NCBI GenBank assembly: GCA_031264885.1
Contig: JAISDM010000089.1
Location: 1 to 11,496 of the forward strand
Length of the DNA stretch: 11,496 nucleotides
Source: Peptococcaceae bacterium
GTDB lineage: Bacteria > Bacillota > Peptococcia > DRI-13 > UBA5745
Reading direction: 5' to 3'
The notes under the pieces are model-generated. The model searched no databases. It was not told where the DNA came from and saw only the letters and a program-made list of their open reading frames with translations. Positions 6,508-11,496 of the stretch are shown here, piece by piece. Position 1 is the first letter of the stretch; each line of letters opens with the position of its first letter. A program made the translations under genes and the position numbers.

Positions 6508-6662
6508 GTTTCCGGACGGTCCCGGGCGGCAGAATGCCGCCCCTACGGTACCGTGAACGCCGCGCGCAAACGCGCCTGTAGGGGGGGCCGTGAACAACGC
6601 GCGCAAACACGCCCCTGCGGTACCGTGAACGACGCGCCTGTAGGGGCGGCATTCTGCCGCCC
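6508..6662. repeat. Repeat family B, full copy with internal units (block 2)
   Basis: The left hairpin is at 6524-6548 and the right at 6638-6662, inverted relative to each other. Between them CCGTGAAC recurs at 6551, 6588 and 6623, at periods of 37 and 35 bases, each followed by a G/C-rich CGCGC-like stretch. Bases 6508-6559 match 10224-10275 in inverted orientation at 51 of 52 positions. The hairpins are strong on both strands and may help end transcription of the 289-residue gene from 6709, though there is no T-tract. No convincing protein is encoded. Confidence 0.8.
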
Positions 6663-6708
6663 TCTTTGATAGATGTGACTGTACCGCGGGCGCGGGGCGC
6701 TCTTGCTC

Positions 6709-7578
6709 TCATTGTTTCTCGTTGACTCGCCAGCGGGTCTTTGTGTCGTCGTTTAGAATCAGAACCTTCGCTTGGCTATGGGCGATGACAGACATGTAAC
6801 TTTGAATGATTTCTTCCAAGGCGGGGAGAATCTCCTGATATTTGGCGAGGGGGATTTCTATCTTTAGGTGGGTATTGTTGGGGAGTTGTATCTTCAAGTC
6901 GACGCGCGTACTCAGTTTTACCAGGGCATACGGCGTTTTCAGCCCGGAGCAGATTCGTTCCAGCACGGTCATCACGTTCTCCTCGCGGATTTCGTGAATT
7001 TTTTTGCGCTTGACCTCTTTTGTTTTAGCGTTCATTTCCAACTGCTCTTGATGCTCAATCATTTGAGGTATCCTGTCGGCGATGGATACCGCCTTGTCGA
7101 GACAAAGCAATATGCAGGTAAGATTAACATATTCGGAGAATTCGTCATGATCCGAACGGTAACTCCTATAGTCCTCAAACTCTCCCGCGGAAATACCGAT
7201 ACGCGTCCTGGTCGCGGCTGCCGATCCCTGACGCCATCTCCGCATATATTCCGATTCCGGCATATATTCATGGATGCTGACTGAAATAGAAATATCGTTG
7301 TTTGACGAGTATTGATCAGACTCGCCCGCCGCTTTGCGGGTCATTTTGTAAAAATCGGTCAGGTAAACGGCTCGATCGGTTGGATCCTCGAACTTTGTCG
7401 TCAGCGACCACTCCGGGCGGGCGGCGAGTTCCTCAGCGATCAAAGCGCGGCACTCTAAGCGAGTGCAGGTTCGACCGTTTGGCCCTGCCGCTTTTTCGAT
7501 CTTTCGCAGTTCGCGCCCCAGCGTGGACCGTACTCCCTGGCTGACAGTCCATGAATATTTAGATGGAGAATGGCTCAT
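6709..7578 (-). CDS. Unrecognised 289-residue protein, third gene of the MoxR-vWA operon
   Basis: I do not recognise a family. The protein has no signal peptide and no clear membrane span. Residues 1-80 are mixed and basic. About 172-210 form a long, highly charged helix (E/K/R-rich, around EVKRKKIHEIREEN) that could be coiled. The C-terminal third has alternating strands (VDLKIQL, HLKIEIPL) followed by a helix. It starts 33 bases after the vWA stop, has GGAGG about 7 bases before its ATG, and shares the operon with MoxR and vWA genes. MoxR-vWA systems often carry a third, variable partner, so that role is suggested by position only. It is followed by repeat block 2, not by a clear terminator. 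Confidence 0.75.
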   Translation of the reverse strand: MSHSPSKYSWTVSQGVRSTLGRELRKIEKAAGPNGRTCTRLECRALIAEELAARPEWSLTTKFEDPTDRAVYLTDFYKMTRKAAGESDQYSSNNDISISVSIHEYMPESEYMRRWRQGSAAATRTRIGISAGEFEDYRSYRSDHDEFSEYVNLTCILLCLDKAVSIADRIPQMIEHQEQLEMNAKTKEVKRKKIHEIREENVMTVLERICSGLKTPYALVKLSTRVDLKIQLPNNTHLKIEIPLAKYQEILPALEEIIQSYMSVIAHSQAKVLILNDDTKTRWRVNEKQ

Positions 7579-7611
7579 GGCAAAACCTCCGGGTTCAGGA
7601 ACGGTTCCTCA

Positions 7612-8985
7612 TTAATCAATATAGCAGCAGCGCCCGCGGCTGGTCATCCAATCCTTGTGAGCCTCGTATGACGCTTTGTTCGCGCATATCCAAACGATAC
7701 GGCGTTTGATTCTGGCGTCGACATACGGCTCCGGGGCATATCCGTCCGTAAAGATAATCAATCCGTCATATATCTTTGTGTTTTCCTTGAAAAAATTCAA
7801 TACCGGCTGAAAACTTGTACCCCCGCGGCCGGTGATATTCACCGTTTTGCGGGCTTTTTTCACGGTAACGGGCCGCCCCTTCAGCTCGCTGTCAAACATT
7901 TGTACGTCAACGTTTTTGATTCCGTACCTAAAGAAAGCGTTGATCGCGGAAAAGAACGCTTTGAGTTCCCTGTCGGTAACCGAAGCGCTGACGTCTACGC
8001 CCGCCAGGAGGCTGGTTGTAAACTCCAGGCGTCTGCCCATGGTCAGATTCCCGTATCGCCGGCTGGGTTTGAACCGGGTCAAAATCCGGTCGTCGGACAG
8101 CACCGAAGCTCTGAATCCGCTGAGAACCTTTTTGTAGTTCATGACGGGTTTCATATCGGCCGTCAGCTGTGAGATCAGTTGGCCGGACAGAGTCCCCCAC
8201 TGTTTGGAGTTTCCGAGTATAATTTGGATCTGTTCCTTGATTTTTTCATCGAAATATTCGTCTGTCGCCCAAAGTTCCGTTTTCTCGGCCGCCTGACTCA
8301 GGTCCTCGTCTGCCTGACTCAGGTCCTCGTCTGATTGACTCAGGTCCTCGTCTGATTGACTCAGGCCGTCGTCCGCCTGACTCAGGCTGTCGTCTGATTG
8401 ACTCAGGTCCTCAGCGGACGGAAGCTCCGCGTCAGAACCCTCCGCCATACGGTCCGGCGCCTGACCTGAGCCTGACCGTTCCGGGCTGCCGTCCGCCTGT
8501 GACGCCGCGTTTGCGTCTGACTGTCCGGAACCGCCGTCTGATTCTTGATTAAAAAGTTCACACAGCGCCTTGTAGTAAAACTCAAAAAACTGTTTTTTGT
8601 ACTTCGGTTCGCTCCAATAGTCGCCGGCTTTATACGGGAGATTCAAGCCGTCATACAACTCGTTTATTGTGATATTGCTCGCGATATATGAGACAGAAGC
8701 GTTCCTGGGCGGGTACCTGTACGGGTGGCGGAACATGATGCGTATCGTCTCGGCTTTCAGCGCGGTTTCAAGTTCGGCGTCAGACAACGCCTGCGCGTCC
8801 GACAGATTGTACTCGATGCGTCCCATTCCGCAGCGGAAGCCTCTGATTCTGAGATTCGGCGTCAGTTCGTGGGTGCTGACGACTAGCAAGAGCGCAGGTT
8901 CGTTTATAAACCAGCGTTCCTTGATCCTGCCGAGCCTGTCGGCGACGCTCGGCTTGGAACGCCGGGCGGATTCGGTTTTGCTCAT
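7612..8985 (-). CDS. vWA domain protein with degenerate metallopeptidase-like N-terminus (DUF2201-like)
   Basis: The protein has 457 residues. The C-terminal von Willebrand A domain (about 325-440) has an intact MIDAS metal site: D331, S333 and S335 (DVSAS), T390 (GGTSF) and D414 (FTDG). The N-terminal part (about 15-140) resembles the putative metallopeptidase domain that precedes vWA in DUF2201-type proteins, with a helix at 71-88 and a later SVSYIASNITINEL segment. At the expected HExxH site the sequence is A-E-T-I-R (78-82), so the zinc ligands appear lost. A linker (about 148-235) is rich in S, D, Q and G and carries a seven-residue repeat (LSQSDED-like) six times. The gene overlaps the MoxR stop as ATGA, so the two are coupled. 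vWA proteins of this kind work with MoxR ATPases in assembling or remodelling target proteins; the target here is unknown. Confidence 0.85.
   Translation of the reverse strand: MSKTESARRSKPSVADRLGRIKERWFINEPALLLVVSTHELTPNLRIRGFRCGMGRIEYNLSDAQALSDAELETALKAETIRIMFRHPYRYPPRNASVSYIASNITINELYDGLNLPYKAGDYWSEPKYKKQFFEFYYKALCELFNQESDGGSGQSDANAASQADGSPERSGSGQAPDRMAEGSDAELPSAEDLSQSDDSLSQADDGLSQSDEDLSQSDEDLSQADEDLSQAAEKTELWATDEYFDEKIKEQIQIILGNSKQWGTLSGQLISQLTADMKPVMNYKKVLSGFRASVLSDDRILTRFKPSRRYGNLTMGRRLEFTTSLLAGVDVSASVTDRELKAFFSAINAFFRYGIKNVDVQMFDSELKGRPVTVKKARKTVNITGRGGTSFQPVLNFFKENTKIYDGLIIFTDGYAPEPYVDARIKRRIVWICANKASYEAHKDWMTSRGRCCYID
8284..8420 (-). repeat. 21-bp tandem repeat inside the vWA gene
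   Basis: GACTCAGG (plus strand) starts at 8295, 8316, 8337, 8358, 8379 and 8400, a perfect 21-base period with small differences such as CCTCGTCTGATT against CCGTCGTCCGCC. It encodes the seven-residue acidic unit LSQ(S/A)D(D/E)x and keeps the frame, so copy number can change without breaking the gene. It lies in the linker between the N-terminal and vWA domains. Confidence 0.92.
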
Positions 8986-10043
8986 AACTGAATGTCCCCG
9001 ATGAATTTCTCTATATATTTCATAATATCACGCGGGTTCATGAGCAGTTCGTACTTAGTCTTAGGGTAAGCCGCCGAGGCGTACAGCGTGGTAAAGTGCG
9101 CGAGGACCTCGTTTTTCTTGTGCTTATGCAGCCACTCGGCGTACAGCGCCAGATTTGAGGCGTAGAGTTCGCGGCGTTCATCGTCCGCGGCCTCGGTCTG
9201 CCTGAAACACGCCTCCGTCAGCGCGGTTAACTCGTGCGCGCGGGATTTCGCCAGCTTATGAGAGACGGCATTGAAATCCGTCAGGAACGGGGTCGCGGAG
9301 AATCCTACGCCGGTCCTGCAATACTGCGCGAATTGCAGCGCCGCGCCGACGCCGACGATCCCGGCCGCGGCTTTCGTCGTTACGTCGTCCAGAGATTCGG
9401 CGCTCCCGACCAGTTCGGAGACACGTTCCCACGCCCGTCTGTCCGGAGATTTTTCAAGCCCCATATCGCCTGCCTCTCCGTCCAAAAGATGCGGGAAGTC
9501 TCCGATAAAGCCGATGACGCGCTCGTCAAGGCTGTTCTTCTGCGCCCACAGCAGCCATTCCTCCACAGTCGGAGTAAAATGGTAGATATTAAAGCGGGAA
9601 ACAAGCGCGGGATCGAGGTCTGTCAGCTGATACTCGTCTCCCTCATTGACCGCTGAGATGATCTGCGAACCGGCAGGCAGTTTCCGTCCGACAATCGTTT
9701 TGTTGAGAGTCAAATCCATAACGCATTGCAGGATTTCAGGTCTGGCGCGGTTAAGCTCGTCGAGGAACAAGACAATCGGCGCCCCGTCCTCCGGAAACCA
9801 CCAGGGCAGTCTGAAAACGGTTTTGGCCGAACTCTGGTCTAACGACGGCAGACCGATGATATCGCCAGGGTCGCTCATTTGCCCCAAAAACAGCGTCACA
9901 ACCTTTTTATTCGCAGAAGTGAAGTAAGCCTCGACGATACGCGATTTGCCGATCCCATGTCTGCCGACCAGCATGATATTGTGGTGACTGGGTGTGAGTT
10001 TTAGAACCCGTTCGAGTTCCATGGCGTTAACGTTGGTAGCCAT
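8982..10043 (-). CDS. MoxR-family AAA+ ATPase
   Basis: The protein has 353 residues. Walker A is GRHGIGKS at 27-34 (K33), Walker B is VLFLDELNRA at 91-100 (D95, E96), sensor 1 is N133 in SAVNEGD, a candidate arginine finger is R150 in LDPALVSRF, and a sensor-2-like DRRAWE follows at 201-206. These mark the MoxR group of AAA+ chaperone-like ATPases, which act with vWA partners on target proteins. The C-terminal lid (about 205-350) is helical. The frame stays open upstream to 10223, but those residues come from promoter and repeat DNA. The ATG at 10043 follows AAAGGA and is preferred; the ATG at 10022 is less likely. The stop overlaps the vWA start, and the promoter upstream overlaps a dyad. 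All motifs needed for ATP hydrolysis seem present. Confidence 0.92.
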   Translation of the reverse strand: MATNVNAMELERVLKLTPSHHNIMLVGRHGIGKSRIVEAYFTSANKKVVTLFLGQMSDPGDIIGLPSLDQSSAKTVFRLPWWFPEDGAPIVLFLDELNRARPEILQCVMDLTLNKTIVGRKLPAGSQIISAVNEGDEYQLTDLDPALVSRFNIYHFTPTVEEWLLWAQKNSLDERVIGFIGDFPHLLDGEAGDMGLEKSPDRRAWERVSELVGSAESLDDVTTKAAAGIVGVGAALQFAQYCRTGVGFSATPFLTDFNAVSHKLAKSRAHELTALTEACFRQTEAADDERRELYASNLALYAEWLHKHKKNEVLAHFTTLYASAAYPKTKYELLMNPRDIMKYIEKFIGDIQL

Positions 10044-10072
10044 GATTATCCTTTCTCCGTTCTCCGTGTATG

Positions 10073-10125
10073 CCGGGTATGCCCGGATTGATTTATATCT
10101 GTTTTTACTATAAATCAACCCGGGC
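10073..10125. promoter_or_regulatory. Dyad operator candidate and hairpin at the MoxR promoter
   Basis: The arms 10081-10097 and 10109-10125 are inverted copies at 16 of 17 positions, separated by 11 bases, and the right arm covers most of the -10 hexamer. A second, perfect 5-bp dyad, CCGGG-TATG-CCCGG (10073-10086), overlaps the left arm and would fold in the leader. Because the predicted transcription start (near 10100) lies between the arms, the large dyad is more likely a repressor site than an RNA hairpin. Confidence 0.65.
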
Positions 10126-10136
10126 CGGCTTGTCAA
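10107..10136 (-). promoter_or_regulatory. Promoter of the MoxR-vWA operon
   Basis: TTGACA (10136-10131) is a perfect -35. TATAGT (10112-10107) follows at 18 bases and TTATAG at 17, so the -10 is good but not ideal. The start near 10100 gives a leader of about 56 bases. No promoter-like pair is evident before the vWA or 289-residue genes, so the three are probably one transcript. Confidence 0.72.
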
Positions 10137-10191
10137 ATATTCTCTGTTGGATCTGCGATTCGTAATATTGGAATGCGCGTCTGTCAGGGAC

Positions 10192-10275
10192 GGGCGGCAG
10201 GATGCCGCCCCTACAAGGCGCATCGTTCACGGTACCGTAGGGGCGGCAGTCTGCCGCCCGGGACCGTCCGGAAAC
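10192..10275. repeat. Repeat family B (block 3), inverted relative to block 2
   Basis: Hairpin units lie at 10192-10214 and 10235-10259. Bases 10224-10275 are the inverse of 6508-6559 with one mismatch in 52. The central units present in block 2 are mostly missing, leaving only GGCGCATCGTTCACGG between the arms. This block directly precedes the MoxR promoter region. Confidence 0.8.
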
Positions 10276-10287
10276 TATCATAATCTT

Positions 10288-10335
10288 GTCATTCCGGGGC
10301 TCCATCTTGTCATTCCGGGACAAGCCCAGAATGAC
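10288..10335. repeat. Repeat family A (block 3), shortened
   Basis: GTCATTCCGG at 10288-10297 is followed by a complete unit at 10309-10335 (GTCATTCC...ACAAG...GAATGAC, one base changed in the right arm). The block matches 6362-6410 in direct orientation over its first 50 bases, unlike the neighbouring family B part, which is inverted. Confidence 0.75.
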
Positions 10336-10507
10336 GGGAGACTTGCCAAACTACGGACGGGAATGGTCGGACGGGATTCGCAGATAATCTTTCAGACCGT
10401 TTTGCAAGATTGCCGAGAAGTTTACACCCGCGCACTCCGCTTCGGCGTTTAGCCAACGCGGAATTGAAAGGGTTTTTTTACCTCTAACGTATAAGATGAG
10501 CCGCCTA
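10336..10507. other. Intergenic stretch without a recognisable feature
   Basis: No gene is supported here. A small hairpin, GCGTT-TAGCC-AACGC (10445-10459), and a seven-T run (10473-10479) are present on the plus strand, but they are 13 bases apart and do not form a terminator. Nothing downstream of the recombinase-like stop at 10508 resembles a strong minus-strand terminator. Confidence 0.5.
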
Positions 10508-11496
10508 TCATTCTTCACCTAACCCTGACCGGGTACACTTGCGAGCGGCGATTTTGGGATCATACGGGCGTTGAGGCGTGACTCGGCGCGGCGGCCGCGC
10601 GGCGAGGGTCTGATGGATCCAGGCGTATAATTGGCCGAACCGCACTAAGCGCATGTCCGTCAGACGGCCCATCACTTCGCGGATACGGCGGTAGACAGTA
10701 TTCGGATCCATCGGTTCGCCCTGAGACGTCAGAATGAAATCATCCGGCTGCCGTTCCGGGTGTTGGGCCAGATATGCCAGCAGCGCCCGGGTCGCCTCCC
10801 GGTTCAGCGGTATGTTCGCGGGTATGATCCGGCTGTAAAAAATCTCTTTCCTGAAATTGTACACGTCCCGCCACCGGATTTGAGTCATGTCCATGATGGG
10901 GATATCCGAATACAGATACAGGGCCAGAATCATATGGGACTGATATTGACGTTTTTCCAGACAGTCGTTCAGCAAACGGACGAGATCCCGTTTGGTGACG
11001 CTGCTTTCATAGTCTCTGTTCCACTGGAAATTTGAGAGACTTCCGTTCAGCGGAATCAGATACGGGCGCAGCGGTTGGGCGGGCGCTGTCCGAAACCCTG
11101 TGGCGCGCCGGTACATTCCGGTATTCTTGAACGCTTGGCGTATGCTGTAGGGCTCGGCCGCGCGGCAGCGCCAGACACATTCCATCGCTTCGCGGATCAC
11201 CTGGAAAGAGAAACCGATCACGCCGGCGTCCCCGCTTTTCAGAATGGGTTCCCCGGGCTGGGAATTGGCCGCGTTCATGTAAGTTGTCAGCGCCCGCGCG
11301 ATGGGCGGGCTCAATTCAAATCCATTTCGGGCGATGTTGGGATTATAACGCGGATAAAACGTTTTGTTATTGAAATCATAGACATCCCTCCAGCGCAGGC
11401 GGAACATGGATTCAAGCCGCATGGACGTATACAGGTACAAGACCGTCAGCGTCTGATGATGAAACTGCCATTTGTCCTGATAATAGTTTAGAATTT
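10508..11496 (-). CDS. Tandem degenerate tyrosine-recombinase-like protein (partial, start outside window)
   Basis: The frame is open to the window edge, so the 5' end is missing. The visible part, about 329 residues, contains two related units. The first has LYLYTSMRLESMFRLRWRDV and the second ALYLYSDIPIMDMTQIRWRDV, each followed by FYPR or FYSR and later an IREAM or IREVM helix; they align end to end. They resemble the catalytic domain of phage-type tyrosine recombinases. In unit 1 the box-I arginine (MRLES) and the R of a Y-S-I-R-Q segment remain, but the usual H-x-x-R histidine is replaced. In unit 2 box I reads IPIMD with no arginine, and neither unit shows a clear nucleophilic tyrosine. 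It is therefore probably inactive as a recombinase and may be a DNA-binding remnant or an adapted protein. An internal TTG at 11440 is not a convincing start, since homologous sequence continues upstream. Confidence 0.75.
   Translation of the reverse strand, partial: ILNYYQDKWQFHHQTLTVLYLYTSMRLESMFRLRWRDVYDFNNKTFYPRYNPNIARNGFELSPPIARALTTYMNAANSQPGEPILKSGDAGVIGFSFQVIREAMECVWRCRAAEPYSIRQAFKNTGMYRRATGFRTAPAQPLRPYLIPLNGSLSNFQWNRDYESSVTKRDLVRLLNDCLEKRQYQSHMILALYLYSDIPIMDMTQIRWRDVYNFRKEIFYSRIIPANIPLNREATRALLAYLAQHPERQPDDFILTSQGEPMDPNTVYRRIREVMGRLTDMRLVRFGQLYAWIHQTLAARPPRRVTPQRPYDPKIAARKCTRSGLGEE

Noticed and set aside
6551..6630. Possible CRISPR-like array from units at 35-37 bases
   Set aside because: Only an 8-base core is constant, the spacers are near copies of each other, and the whole lies inside a dispersed repeat.
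6401..6712. Open frame of 103 codons on the minus strand, and an 85-codon plus-strand frame at 6412-6669
   Set aside because: Both are translations of the repeat hairpins with low-complexity R, G and A content.
8284..8420. Possible CRISPR-like array
   Set aside because: The 21-base units are contiguous without spacers and stay in frame within the vWA gene.
10044..10223. N-terminal extension of the MoxR protein by 60 residues
   Set aside because: It would translate promoter, dyad and repeat sequence; the ATG at 10043 gives a normal MoxR N-terminus.
10445..10479. Terminator from a hairpin plus seven T
   Set aside because: The hairpin and the T run are separated by 13 bases and no gene on the plus strand ends just before them.

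Overview
The window looks like a chromosomal accessory segment from a moderately GC-rich bacterium, most likely a Firmicute of the Clostridia type. The support is indirect. Most genes have strong GGAGG-type ribosome binding sites and two have near-consensus TTGACA promoters. The protein families present (DUF1538 with tandem PII, AlbA_2/HATPase regulators, MoxR with a DUF2201-like vWA protein) are common in that group. No RNA gene or other marker fixes the taxon.

Layout. Bases 1-390 are a repeat-filled intergenic region followed by a promoter. Bases 395-2559 (+) form a two-gene operon: a duplicated DUF1538 membrane protein, overlapped by 4 bases by a protein made of two PII-like halves, then a strong intrinsic terminator (2591-2630). 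Bases 6336-2669 (-) hold a leader RNA with a terminator-like stem, a NYN-domain nuclease gene, an AlbA_2/GHKL-ATPase gene with its own promoter, and a DHH phosphoesterase gene coupled to it by an ATGA overlap. Bases 6362-6662 are a second repeat block. Bases 10136-6709 (-) are a MoxR AAA+ ATPase gene, a vWA gene overlapping it by ATGA, and an unrecognised 289-residue gene, all behind one promoter that overlaps a 17-bp dyad. Bases 10192-10335 are a third repeat block. Bases 11496-10508 (-) are the 3' part of a gene for a protein with two diverged tyrosine-recombinase-like repeats; its start lies outside the window.

How the genes fit together. The DUF1538/PII pair probably acts as a transporter with its own PII-type regulator. 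The NYN, AlbA_2 and DHH genes all encode nucleic-acid or nucleotide-related proteins in one direction, behind a leader that could attenuate transcription. The MoxR/vWA/289-residue set has the composition of a chaperone-like or conflict-type MoxR-vWA module with an unknown third partner. The metallopeptidase-like N-terminus of its vWA protein seems to have lost the HExxH zinc site.

The three intergenic blocks are built from the same two hairpin-forming repeat families. One family is in inverted orientation between blocks 2 and 3 while the other is not, so the two seem to move or rearrange independently. The strongest candidates for something undescribed are the NYN leader RNA, the MoxR-vWA-unknown module with its dyad-controlled promoter, the tandem degenerate recombinase, and the C-terminal extension of the DHH protein.
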